Assembly (NCBI GenBank): GCA_963989385.1
Contig: OZ022514.1
Location: 26,205,222 to 26,269,221, forward strand
From: Ctena decussata
Lineage: Eukaryota; Mollusca; Bivalvia; Lucinida; Lucinidae
DNA length: 64,000 nucleotides
Reading direction: 5' to 3'
Part shown: positions 56,301 through 63,622 of the stretch, piece after piece
Layout of the letters: each line of letters starts with the position of its first letter
Position numbering within the stretch: position 1 is the stretch's first letter
The notes under the pieces: generated by a model
The model's input: the letters and a program-made list of their open reading frames with translations, nothing else
Told to the model about the DNA's origin: nothing
Database searches by the model: none
Program-made: the position numbers and the translations under genes

Positions 56301-58264
56301 GTTTTTTCCATTTGTAACTTCTGTCTGTTATAGTCGAGAAAGCGTTAAGTTTGCCGTATCGTAATTTATTCAGTTTATCATGAATTGCTGTTTTAAAATA
56401 TGTACATTTGATTGCTCCGCATGATAAAACGGCGCTAAACGTGCTGCGGAAAAAGATTGGAACGGGTCAGTTCATGAGCCAAATGAGTTCAGTTCGATGA
56501 GCCAGAAAAATTACAATTAGAACTTTTTCAAATAGGCGTGGTAAACATTCAGGACATATTTCAAATGTGAATGCTGAGGGTACTTTAATTAGAAAAATGA
56601 ACACTTTATTCTATTCAAAACAAACAAAACAACAACTAAAAAGTTTTCTGACCTTTTTAGTTTTTCTCTCGGAAAATAATATAATCTGGTCATTTGAAAT
56701 GTCCAATTTTCAGTACATTTATTGGTGTAGACTGGTCACATATTTACGAAGACCGCCTTCATCATTAAATCTACTGAAGACCTGAAAATCAGGATCAGAT
56801 TCCGATTATTATCTAGGGCAAAAACACTAAGCCAGTTAGAGGCTACGTGGAGAAATCTTCGCAGTTAAGAGCCTTTCATTTGCTACGCTCGCCTCAGGTT
56901 TTTAATGGCAAAAATTTCTCTTCATAGCCTCTAATCTGTACAAAGACAGCAACGCAACGCCTATCTTGAGCAAAGGAATAAATCTTACAATTCAAAGAAC
57001 ATGGTGTATTTTAGTATTTGAACGTAGATGATAGCCCCTTTTAATGCAACTACTTAAAAGCTGGGCGCATACATTTTATTTTGAGAAAGGTTTATTTGAT
57101 GCGTTGTTTCACAAAATATATCCCCAAAGCCGCAATATTTCAAATAAATTAAACAGACCACTTTTAGAAAGGAAATATAAATTGAGACGCTAAATCATAA
57201 AAAAATGATCGATAATCATAAAGCTCAGAAGGTTTGTGCGAGCTGGAATTATATATAAACATGTACGTGCTGGAATGATAGATAATGTCTAGAATAAAAT
57301 GCTCGGTAAAACAATATGAAGTTTTTGTAGTTTAACTGTACCAAATTAAGTACAGGTTGAACTCTAACACTTGTTTTGTTCAGTATTTGTAAACTAATGA
57401 TGCGTATGCTCGATTTCAGGTGTAGCAAATCGGTATGAAGCAACCAATAAACGTTACACAAAGGATCAAAAAGGTATCCCTTGTTAGAATCTCATACGAA
57501 AATAAACAATGATTGTTTAATGATCACCTGAAAATTTCAAAAATAAAATTCATCAGTTCATCAAAAAAAATCGGAATTGTTTTCAAATTTAAAAAGATCA
57601 ATTGACAACAAATATATCAACGTGGACTGAAAGTCTTCTAAACACCAAACTCTTGCGGTAGTGAGACAGTTCTTCAGATTGTTTCAGTTCAAACAAACAC
57701 AAAAAGGAAAAAATACTAAATTTAATGATTGCATGACTCGTACATCGGAAAGTCTATATCATTCCTATCAAGTACTGATGAGTGAGTGATATGTGTTTTA
57801 CGGCACATCAACACAAAAAGGCCATTTGGCGCCGAGTCAAGTACCGAGGGCCTTGTTATCAAGTAAATGAAACGCAAACGTCGATTTTGATTTAGAAGAT
57901 CAACCGTCAGTTCAAAAATTTCAAAATTACTGATTGACAGCAAAGTGATATTCTCATTAAAATGCACGTGGTAAAAGTGCAAAATTTACAGTCTAATGAA
58001 TAGTGTTGATGATCAAGTGTTCGATCTAGTGGCCTTTTAAGTGCATAGGCATTCGCAAAAGTGTAGACTTCGTTTGCTTCTGAGTGCTGATTTTAAAAAT
58101 TATGACGAATTATTCTAAGCTGATATGGCGGGCTAATGTAGTTAAATGTATGTGCGTTCTGTATTTTTAACATAGATAATCATCAAGGAGGCAACCTTTA
58201 CGACTATATCAACCCATCGTTTGGGCCCAAACCAGATGAAGACGGATATTTGGAGCCGCAGTAA
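38266..58264 (+). CDS. Ig-superfamily type I transmembrane receptor, nine coding exons, 674 aa
   Basis: Joined exons (38266-38317, 46253-46543, 48993-49319, 50985-51290, 52016-52327, 55057-55488, 55876-56037, 57420-57473, 58176-58264) give one open protein. Residues 1-22 form a signal peptide (cleavage likely after IINA). Four Ig domains follow with cysteine pairs C38/C98, C146/C203, C247/C305 and C348/C404. Residues 430-573 hold an Ig-like domain without cysteines. A helix spans about 590-614 with a KFRRR stop-transfer, then a 60-residue tail with Y633, Y640, Y654, Y656 and Y670. About fourteen N-glycosylation sequons lie outside. Every junction is phase 1, the rule for Ig-domain exons. The architecture fits a cell-surface adhesion or immune-type recognition protein; I cannot name an orthologue. 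The 3' end is uncertain because the stop codon overlaps a possible splice donor. Confidence 0.85.
38350..38524 (-). mobile_element. tRNA-derived SINE family S in intron 1
   Basis: On the minus strand it starts AGCCCCGGTACCTCAGTGGG, with an A-box-like block and a B-box-like GGGTTCGATTTCC. It then runs through CCGCTGGAGGCGGAAC to AACTGAAATACTGTTGAAAAGGCTG. It sits 33 bp after the exon 1 donor, so the SINE inserted at the very start of intron 1. Confidence 0.7.
39046..39283. mobile_element. Palindromic MITE G, copy 1
   Basis: Starts TGAGCCGCGACGTGACGAAA and ends TCGTGTCGCGGCTCA. It contains CAACAATGTGGTCGTGCGCC, CAGACTCAGATCAGCCTGGG and CCGCCCAGTCTGATCAG on the left arm with their complements on the right. 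Nearly the whole element folds back on itself around AGCTTAG.CCCTCAGCTACC. Confidence 0.88.
39420..39656 (-). mobile_element. tRNA-derived SINE, other family
   Basis: On the minus strand, GGGGCGCCGTGGTCAAATGG and GCCGGTTCGAACCCGCG give good A and B boxes, about 45 bp apart, at 39590-39655. The following 170 bp, to GTGGGCCTCTAAACCCATTG, are unmatched in this window. The missing acceptor-stem pairing rules out a working tRNA. Confidence 0.6.
39836..40748. repeat. 27-bp minisatellite, about 33 units
   Basis: The unit is approximately TTTCATTTCTGACTCTTACTGTCATTT in shifted phase, 27 bp, varying by 1-3 bp in its T run. Because 27 is a multiple of three, the minus strand stays open as a nine-residue repeat (MTVRVRNEK) over long stretches. 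Units are closest to each other in 40300-40700 and fade at both edges, with looser relatives at 41170-41510 and 41750-41890. Confidence 0.88.
40755..41165 (-). repeat. Dispersed repeat L, copy C (inverted)
   Basis: The reverse complement starts at GGTCCTTCAAGGACAGAGAG and reads through the same blocks as copy A, including CTGCACTATGGATGATGTACGG and GGCACAACACCGGCTGCAGT. It ends at TAGTTCCTTCAAGAGCA, the start of what would be a next unit. This is the most complete unit (about 410 bp) and abuts the 27-bp minisatellite. Confidence 0.7.
41515..41745. mobile_element. Palindromic MITE G, copy 2
   Basis: TGAGCCGCGACGCGACAAAA to TCGTGTCACGGCTCA, with the CAGACTCAGATCAGCCTGGG arm blocks. The right arm is the more diverged and has lost about 10 bp. 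Confidence 0.85.
41952..42182. mobile_element. Palindromic MITE G, copy 3
   Basis: TGAGCCGCGACATGAGAAAA to CTCACGTCGCGGCT. The left arm carries a 12-bp deletion after GTGCGCC, and the centre is in the opposite orientation to copies 1, 2, 4 and 6. Confidence 0.82.
42755..44226. repeat. About 42-bp degenerate tandem array, roughly 34 units
   Basis: The consensus by eye is TTCGTTTAACACCGACTCAC followed by ATCGTACTCTGCCGTTACCAAC. Units differ by many substitutions and small indels but are recognisable throughout. No long open frame survives, so it is not coding. It lies in intron 1 between MITE copies 3 and 4. Confidence 0.82.
44404..44476. repeat. Perfect 73-bp hairpin (36-bp arms, 1-base centre)
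   Basis: ATATACTTAAGGACAAAAGT and the next 16 bases are followed, after a single A at 44440, by their exact reverse complement. No mismatch in 36 bp in a region of otherwise diverged repeats. The lack of a loop makes a microRNA precursor unlikely. Confidence 0.92.
45119..45357. mobile_element. Palindromic MITE G, copy 4
   Basis: TGAGCCGCGACACGACAAAA to CACGTGTCGTGGCTCA with the standard arm blocks; the central left arm reads CCGCCCTCTCTGATCAG. Confidence 0.87.
45835..45963. repeat. 129-bp hairpin element
   Basis: GTCTCCGATGCGGACAGGGA and AATCCCAACCCTCGGGCACA on the left arm are matched on the right by TGTGCCCTCGGGTTTGGGAT and TTCCATGTCCTTATCGGAGAC. The arms are about 50 bp with a few mismatches around a centre rich in CGAAAACGCGG. 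It lies in intron 1, about 290 bp before exon 2. Confidence 0.8.
46253..46543 (+). CDS. Exon 2: Ig domain 1 (V-like)
   Basis: The acceptor TATTTTTTCCAG and donor GTAAGAC bound 97 codons. B-strand cysteine C38 (TAVLICPSS), core tryptophan W49 (TFWTG), and the F-strand DEGLYRCSA with D92, Y96 and C98 are all present. The roughly 60-residue spacing of the cysteines and the ALLIHNVTLNDEG run suggest a V- or I-set fold. Sequons at N77 and N87. Confidence 0.9.
46882..48034. mobile_element. TAGCTCACCTGA element with GGCGTC run and 178-bp internal repeats
   Basis: The left end TTTAGCTCACCTGA... AAGAGCTATTGTTGTCACC and the right end ...TTCAGGTGAGCTATG with GACAGCTCTTGTTC are inverted with respect to each other. 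A (GGCGTC)n-like run is at 46928-46970. Tandem units of about 178 bp start at 46974, 47153 and 47331; each holds GGATGTT.TGGTTAAAGT, GATACTTGCACTGTAGTTAG and GATGTCAAGGTCATGGACTT. It fills most of intron 2. Confidence 0.75.
48408..48603 (+). mobile_element. tRNA-derived SINE family S in intron 2
   Basis: GAGCCCCGATAGCTCTGGCG, CTAGCGGTCCCAGGCTCGAG, CCGCTCGAGGCGGAAATC, AACTGTAAACGGGATTCCAT, GACTGAAATACTGTTGAAAA and GGATGTAAAATCGCAAGTCA run in order. This is the most complete family S copy in the window. Confidence 0.7.
48993..49319 (+). CDS. Exon 3: Ig domain 2 (C2-like)
   Basis: The acceptor TTTTAATTAG and donor GTAAGTA bound 109 codons. KSVTLLCSADGGKPEPNITW gives C146 and W159; FDGVVFICSVYHPA gives C203. 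The G-K-P-x-P-x-I-x-W run is characteristic of second Ig domains of nectin, kirrel and CADM-like proteins. Sequons at N130, N156, N165, N173, N179 and N193. A palindromic MITE lies 56 bp beyond the donor. Confidence 0.9.
49376..49613. mobile_element. Palindromic MITE G, copy 5 (intron 3)
   Basis: TGAGCCCCGACACGAGAAAA to TCGTGTCGCGGCTCA. Its centre is in the same orientation as copy 3. It begins 56 bp beyond the exon 3 donor. Confidence 0.87.
50479..50968 (+). mobile_element. Hairpin-ended repeat K, copy 1 (intron 3, abuts exon 4)
   Basis: Matches 58583-59036 in order: CTACTGCAAAATTCCAC, GATATCATGTCACT, GCATGCCTTTAGAAGCGA-like sequence, GACGTTGGCCGT.ATAACA, ATAAATAGAAAACCATGT and ACTAAAATGGTAT. 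Its right part is a hairpin with 52-bp arms (50796-50847 and 50894-50945, two mismatches). Homology to the second copy runs on to about 50968, 16 bp before exon 4. Confidence 0.8.
50985..51290 (+). CDS. Exon 4: Ig domain 3 (C2-like, no core tryptophan)
   Basis: The acceptor TTCTTATTTCAG and donor GTAAGTA bound 102 codons. C247 (DATFSCKVFGARPEPNVTLL) and C305 (DGKVISCLVSH) form the expected pair, but the core tryptophan is replaced by leucine or phenylalanine around 260-262. The PEPNVT motif parallels domain 2, suggesting the two arose by exon duplication. A hairpin-ended repeat occupies the intron up to about 16 bp before this exon. Confidence 0.9.
52016..52327 (+). CDS. Exon 5: Ig domain 4 (I-like)
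   Basis: The acceptor ATTTTCCTAG and donor GTGAGTA bound 104 codons. C348 (VSLECLANN), W363 (FFEWQH) and the textbook YQDSGLYKCRVSN with D398, Y402 and C404 are present. Sequons at N336, N357 and N393. Classical spacing, probably an I-set domain. Confidence 0.92.
52959..53195. mobile_element. Palindromic MITE G, copy 6 (intron 5)
   Basis: TGAGCCGCGACGTGACAAAA to TCGTGTCGCGGCTCA; the central region (TTTTAAGCCCACAAAAAGAC) is diverged, while both arms are well kept. Confidence 0.88.
53986..54716 (+). pseudogene. Decayed mariner-type transposase in intron 5
   Basis: Transposases of this family cut and rejoin TA-flanked element ends. The first frame (53986-54237) has an SIQTILKQHLHLRKK helix-turn-helix-like block and LLSNEQKKQCFKCARELL. 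After a frameshift, the second frame (about 54250-54716) has AGDKTWVDMFEPQRRA, holding the first catalytic aspartate, then CAIFFDSSGPVVQV and LIHDKASHKCE, holding the second. The region of the third aspartate is disrupted, and there are internal stops just after QRRA. No inverted ends were located around it. It is in the same direction as the host gene. Confidence 0.8.
55057..55488 (+). CDS. Exon 6: membrane-proximal, cysteine-free Ig-like domain
   Basis: The acceptor (TTTTTCTTTGTAAAAG) and the donor GTATGT keep phase 1 with both neighbours. The 144 codons contain no cysteine. KVNIVLEVYTN (481-491), W512 and YGAYRVVIHNAVG (550-562) match the B, C and F strands of an I-set domain, with V555 where the F-strand cysteine should be. 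The first 50 residues (430-480) are an unassigned linker with one sequon at N444. Confidence 0.82.
55876..56037 (+). CDS. Exon 7: stalk, transmembrane helix, stop-transfer
   Basis: The acceptor TTTTCTTAG and donor GTCAGTG bound 54 codons. A short threonine- and alanine-rich stalk (574-589) leads into a helix of about 25 hydrophobic residues (590-614: LTVVILATVVPVV, then LIVAVVIGILIY), followed by CKFRRR on the cytosolic side. This fixes type I topology. Confidence 0.9.
57420..57473 (+). CDS. Exon 8: small cytoplasmic exon
   Basis: 18 codons reading GVANRYEATNKRYTKDQK between the acceptor GATTTCAG and donor GTATCC. It keeps the phase-1 pattern and carries Y633 and Y640. Its size and the weak donor make it the least certain internal exon; being a multiple of three, it could be skipped without breaking the frame. 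Confidence 0.7.
58176..58264 (+). CDS. Exon 9: tyrosine-bearing tail and stop
   Basis: The acceptor TATTTTTAACATAG opens DNHQGGNLYDYINPSFGPKP, then DEDGYLEPQ and TAA at 58262-58264. Y656 lies in YIN, a possible Grb2-type SH2 site (pY-x-N); Y670 lies in DGYLEP. The stop overlaps CAGTAAGTGAG, so splicing at 58260 into a further exon is also possible; no downstream exon was recognised. Confidence 0.75.
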
Positions 58265-58451
58265 GTGAGAAAGTTCAACTATCAGCGTAAAAGACTACGT
58301 TTAAGAGCGTTTTCCACTGCCAATGTTTTCTGATTGTCGTAAATTCATAGCTGTCAATATTTTCTTGTTGAGACTATATTGGTTCAATCTGACTTCCATT
58401 ATTCCTGCCATTGAGCGACTTTCCATGCTTATGTGACGCATACAATCTCGC

Positions 58452-58550
58452 ATGCATTACCCCATAGCTGACAAGCCACGCCCTTTCCAACGGAGCGGGG
58501 CTTATGGGTATTTTCGGCTCAGCAACGTCTTGCACACGCATTTTAAACAA
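58452..58550 (+). repeat. Short dispersed repeat, copy 2
   Basis: GCATTACCCC, GCCCTTTCC, GGGCTTATGGGTA and CAGCAACGTCTT, matching 20265-20368 in order but without the ATCAA tail. Confidence 0.5.
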
Positions 58551-58582
58551 TCTTATCTGATTTGAGATCACCTGCAAATCAG

Positions 58583-59036
58583 TTTTAACATGCATCTACT
58601 GCAAAATTCCACCTGATAACAGGGGTATGATAACACAATATGATATCATGTCACTGTAGAATTGCGTTTGCGCAAATATAATCCGAGCATGCCTTTAGAA
58701 GCGACCTTTCAAGCCGACTGGTTGTATAGTGACGTTGGCCGTAATAACAGGTTTCGATTGGTCGAATGACGTCTCCGGTACGCATAACGCATACACGACG
58801 TCAGCAAGTTCGAACAAGACAGTGTTTGCTTTTCATTTGTTTAAGTCTCTCTTAATCTTAAAGCCATCTTATGGTGCATGATAAATAGAAAACCATGTAA
58901 GTGTCTTTTGATATCGGGTTTAATAGGCTCGCTTAGAAACACGTCGGACTGGCTCGGCAAGCCTCGCCATTCCTACGCAGTTTCTGGTCTTGCCTGATAA
59001 ACTTGATATCAAAAGAAACTAAAATGGTATTTCCTA
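58583..59036 (+). mobile_element. Hairpin-ended repeat K, copy 2
   Basis: Same orientation as copy 1, about 320 bp after the receptor stop codon. The right hairpin arm (58971-59022) is kept; the left arm (about 58900-58940) has decayed, so the fold seen in copy 1 is weak here. Confidence 0.78.
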
Positions 59037-59039
59037 TAA

Positions 59040-61470
59040 GGCTCTGCCCGACGGACGTAATCTTGGTGCCATCGCCATCATTGGTGCAATGGGACAGAGT
59101 AGGGTCGTCGAGCTTCTTCAATGGTGTAATTTACAGAATCACTTTAATGCTTTTTCCCGGGAAATAAGGCAAGTGACAGAACTTTTTGGACGATCCTCGT
59201 ACTTGTTTTTACAAACTAAATTTATAATACACACTCGCGAATTTTAGTTTTATTTTCTATTTCTCTCATTAAATTATGCGTTGCGTTGATAAAGGCCATA
59301 TAATCAGTTTACATCAGTTTTTATATTATATTCATTATTCTAATTTTTTGCTTATACTAGAATTTTCGATTTTCTTTTTTTTTTTTTGGCGAAAATGTAG
59401 TTTTCCTCGAATATTTCTTAGCATAGTGGTCATGAATTCATTGTCTAAATTTGATCTTCAAGTATGCCTTAATTACTACGGTAACTTATTTTTACTGTTT
59501 TAATTTGTCAGGGTGTGGCTCCACCAGGTCAGGATTATCTTGGTAATTATGATTTGTTTATGTCCTGTTAATTTGCCGAACATTTTGTTGAGTTTGTGTT
59601 TATCTGTGTAATTGGAGTCTCTGAAATGTGCGCCTTACGACATAATTTTAAGACACTAATTTAGAGTTTAGTCTAACCTAATTGAAAATGCAGAACTTAA
59701 GAGTCATTCTCTGTAAGCATCAAAGTGCCTCCCATATAGGCTGGAAATGACATCTCTCAGATTCTGATGAAACTTGGTGTACATCAAGACATCCACCCAG
59801 GACCATCAAATCAGTATTTATTTTTTTCATTCACTGCCCCGTTACCATGGCAACAGCAATAAAGTGAAATAAGCCAGAATTGCCTGATCTGTGTATGAAA
59901 TTTTCGTGAATTTAAAGCCTTTTTGCACTTGTACATATGATTTGATCAGGCAGATATAATTAAACCAGCAATAGATTATAAATATCTGTTATTTTCTCAG
60001 TATGGCTGATTGATGACATTGCCGATATGTATTTCCATTCTGACGGTAGGTCACGTGGAAACTAGGCATGAATTTAAGTTTTTGATTTTTTTGAAAAATG
60101 ACAAAATTATCAAATTTTGAATTGAATTTACACAAAATCGCAGCAATAACTTTTTTTTAATTTCTTATATTTTTTAGATTAGTTTTCATACTAAATAATA
60201 TCAAAAATTTGGAATGGGTATATTTGTTGTTCAAAAAATAAATTGCTTCAAAGTTGTCTACCGTCACTGGTTTGCAGGAAATATAAAAATTACAAATACC
60301 AAAGCAAATACATTTCTTTTACTCATATATCTGTTTGAAAGATCCAAAATCAACAAATTAACAAGAAATATAACCACAGTAAGGTATCCTTGCTAAACTT
60401 GCATACAGAAGCTGTCTCACATCAAAATTTATGGGGTCTACTTACCCCACCCACTTCTTACAACAGATAACTTAAAGTTTGTTTTCTTTCTACAATTTGC
60501 TAAGTACTGGAACCTTTTTGACAAACTTTGGGAAGAAAAACATGCATTTTTTGCTATAGAGCTATGAAATATAAAACAAAAGGAATTTTGTCTAGGGAAG
60601 GAACCAAAATAACATCATTTGAATTGTATAATATAAAAGATATTACAATGAAAACACTACAAAAATGTTTGAAAAGATGTATTCTTATACATTTATGTCT
60701 ATTTGATATTTGGTCGATGATGACTGACATAATTGTTAAAGAAAGGTGTGCTAAAAGCTCTAACTAACTGATCTAATGGGGTCTAATTACCCCACCCACA
60801 TTGGCCAGCAATAATAAGAGAGCTGCCATCAAAATTTTTCTCGAAAAGAAAACATCAGATATGAAGTGGAAAGAATGAATATATCTTTTTCATTTGAAAA
60901 TTATAATTTCAAATTAGCCATAATTGTGTTTATCATATGACATGGCTTTTATTCAGAGGCTAACATCATTAAAAAAAGAGCTTTTCAAGCGGCCCATTAT
61001 ACACCCGATCTAGTGCCATGAAGGAGTTACAGAATGAACAAGATTGTTAACAGAAAGATAAACAGGTGGATCTGATAAACTTGAGTTACCATTCTTGGTC
61101 CTAAAACATTCCCTTACCTTATCACACAGATCTGGCATTCAACACAGGCAACGAAGGCAATGTACTATAGAACTCGATTGTTTTCGCATACCTCTTAGAT
61201 TAACTTCAAATTGTCATTCTTACGGACCCCGCAGTTTGTTAGACCTCTTAGTCAGACCAGTTTTTTCAAAGAAATTCCGTCCGGTATCAATGCAGTGCTT
61301 GAATAAGGTTGTCATGGTCGTTGTTGTCCAAAAAATGTTTCAAGCATTTCTTGAATACGCATATCCATTTAGTAAAACTTTTTATTCCTATCTCAAGAGT
61401 CGGGGGTTGGATGTTCCGGGAGGCTATACTTCTGAAACAAACTTATCCTGATGAGCAGAACAAAGTTTCC
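59040..61470. other. Stretch without recognised genes, 3' of the receptor
   Basis: I looked here for a further exon of the receptor and recognised none. ATGGGGTCTACTTACCCCACCCAC at 60430 and ATGGGGTCTAATTACCCCACCCAC at 60777 are two copies of a short palindromic block 347 bp apart. An AATAAA at about 59858 could be a polyadenylation signal, but nothing else supports it. Confidence 0.45.
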
Positions 61471-61479
61471 TGTACGTTG

Positions 61480-62440
61480 TCCTCGTTGCCTGTGTTGAAT
61501 GCCAGACCAGTGTGTATATACACATAACCGTAGAGTTTCGTGAAAATATTTTCAACTATTAAGGAGTTACAGAGTAAACGGGAAATTTATGCAAGGGCAG
61601 ATTATTCAGGAAGTCAGCCAGAGTTGTGGTTTTTACTCAAGATGCATTGCCCTATTATTATACATGTTCCTACAAATTCCAGCAAAATATTTCAATGGGT
61701 TAAGGAGTGAATGTGAGTAGCCTTAAGCAACAAATCTAACGGAAGGTACTCCAAAATTAAGTAAGGGGGAGCAACTATACTTGAATGCAACACATTATCT
61801 TGTAATAATGCGTATTGCTGTAAAGTTTCATCAAGACATTTTAAACGATTACCAACTTATGGTATGCACAAGATTAGTGTACACAAAAAAGCCTAAAAAC
61901 TATCAAAAGGATGTAACTCTGAAACTAAGTAAGAGAGAGCAACTATTGTTAAATGCCACACATTGTTGGGACTTCATACGCATTGCTATGAAGTTTCAAG
62001 AAGATGTCCTAAATGGTTATCTAGTTACCGCACGCACAAGACTAGTCGTGAAAAAAATCATCAAAAATGGCATAACTTGGAAACTAAGAAAGGGAGAGCA
62101 ACTATTATTGTACGCGTCACTTTGCCCTATCCTAATTCATATTCTTCCTACGAAATTAGGAGCGGCTGTAGCGAAGTGGATAACACTCCGGACTACCAAT
62201 CCAGGGGTCGCAAGTTCGATCCCCCGCTTCTCTGGTCTTCCGGATGAGACTTTAAACCGAGGTCCCGTCTCCATATGACCTCGTTGTTGGTGGGACGTTA
62301 AACCCGAGTTCACTCACTCACTCACTCCTACGAAATTGCAAGAAGATATCCCAAAGGGTTACTGAGTTATGGTGCACACAAGAATTGTGACGGACAGACA
62401 CACGGACGGACAGACACACGGATAGACAGCGCCATGACAT
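61480..62440 (+). repeat. About 160-bp tandem repeat array, interrupted by a SINE
   Basis: GAGCAACTAT..TT.AATGC..CAC recurs at about 61770, 61938 and 62096. TGTAAAGTTTCATCAAGA-type blocks lie midway in each unit. The array ends in CGGACAGACACACGGACGGA at about 62390-62425, like the repeat end at 6895-7068. A 165-codon open frame crosses it and is not a gene. Confidence 0.65.
62158..62326 (+). mobile_element. tRNA-derived SINE with perfect 11-bp target duplication
   Basis: The head GGAGCGGCTGTAGCGAAGTGG and GCAAGTTCGATCCCCCGC have clear A and B boxes. The body has GGATGAGACTTTAAACCGAG, GTCCCGTCTCC and GGGACGTTAAACCC, with a (CACT)n tail. CCTACGAAATT stands on both sides (62147-62157 and 62327-62337). 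It interrupts a unit of the 160-bp array, so it is younger than the array. Confidence 0.9.
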
Positions 62441-62640
62441 ATTTTTTTTTCAAAATGGGCGTTTAAAATTTGATATGCGTTACACTAGACTTTGATACTG
62501 GCGCAAAACGCCGTGATGCCTTATGTGACAAAAATGTTCAAATAAAGTCATTTTTCAGAGAGAAAAAAAAACAGGCTTAATAAAAGCACACTAAAAGACT
62601 GCGTAATACTCCGCCACTGCATACCAGATACAGCTTTTTT

Positions 62641-63345
62641 ATGATTTCATACTTGTTTACAGCTCAAGGTCAGGGGGCAGATAACTATACTGAGATAAAA
62701 AAAATTACAATCAGTGGAAGCTATTATTGCTTTGATTATTTAATACATATTTCAGGAAAATCCCTTTCAGTTCTGATGATTTTATACAGATTTTTTTTTC
62801 ATGATTACATACCAGTATATAGCCCTGGGTCAGGGGCATATAAACCCTTGAGACAAAATTTTGATCACAACAGGAAGCTTGTATTAATTTGATAATTTGC
62901 TGCAAGTTTCCAGAAAATCTCTTGCAATTCTGATTTTTTTTTCATGATTTTATACATGTATATATCCCCATGGCAGGGGTAGATAAACCTGTTGGACTAG
63001 ATTCTGTTTGTAAAAAACAGCTGTAAATAATATTTATATCATTTCTGTGAAATCTCATACATGTAAAGATATACCAAAACTCTGATTTTTTCATGATTTT
63101 ATACATGTATATAGGGCTGTGCCAGGGGAAGATAACCCTTGGAGAGAAAATTTTGATCATGCAGGAAGCTTTTATCGTTTCAATAAGTTGTTGCAAGTTT
63201 CAGGAGAATCACTTTCAACCCTGAGTTTATGTAGATTTTTTCATGATTTTATGCATGTATATAGCCCTGGGGCAGGGGCAGATAATCCTGGTGGACCAAA
63301 TTCTGCTTGCAACAGAAAGGATATATTGTTTCACTCTTTTCTGTG
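62641..63345 (+). repeat. About 149-bp tandem repeat, array 2, five units
   Basis: Units start with a T run and ATGATTTTATACATGTATAT at about 62641, 62800, 62944, 63093 and 63242. Each holds a CAGGGG.AGATAA block. Two alternating subtypes can be seen: one with ACAAAATTTTGATCA and GGAAGCTT, the other with GGAC.A.ATTCTG.TTG and ATCTCATACATG-like text, so a higher-order unit of about 298 bp is possible. Confidence 0.78.
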
Positions 63346-63484
63346 AATTTTCATGACGATATCTCAATGAGTAAAGGAATTACAGACCAAAAGCAATTTT
63401 TGAAACATTGACAAGGGCAATAACTCTGTCCGAAGATTTCGAAATTCGCTCATTAACAATTCCAATCAAGATATTTCCGAGACT

Positions 63485-63622
63485 AATGCACATGCCAAGT
63501 TTGAAGAAAACTACTCAAGTTATCGAACGGACAGACAGACGCGCGTACGTACGTACGAGAAATGGATGGAGAGACACACGGACAGCATAATATCCCGCCA
63601 CTAACGTGTGGCATGGTCTAAT
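63485..63622 (+). repeat. GGACGGACAGAC-containing repeat end, copy 2
   Basis: CACATGCCAAGTTTGAAGAA, CTCAAGTTATCGAACGGACA, a CGTACGTACGTACG run, GGAGAGACACACGGACAGCA and CGCCACTAACGTGTGGC, in the same order as 6895-7068. It follows array 2 directly. Confidence 0.7.

Noticed and set aside
58176..58264. ITIM or ITAM in the receptor tail
   Set aside because: Y654, Y656 and Y670 lack the aliphatic residue at -2 and/or the leucine or isoleucine at +3 in the required arrangement.
61095..61451. 118-codon open frame as a further receptor exon
   Set aside because: No suitable acceptor in phase 2, no tyrosine motif or resemblance to a cytoplasmic tail.
62158..62235. Functional tRNA gene
   Set aside because: The A and B boxes are intact, but the sequence continues into a SINE body and carries a retroposition target duplication.
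61781..62278. 165-codon open frame
   Set aside because: It is made of 160-bp tandem units and runs into the SINE.
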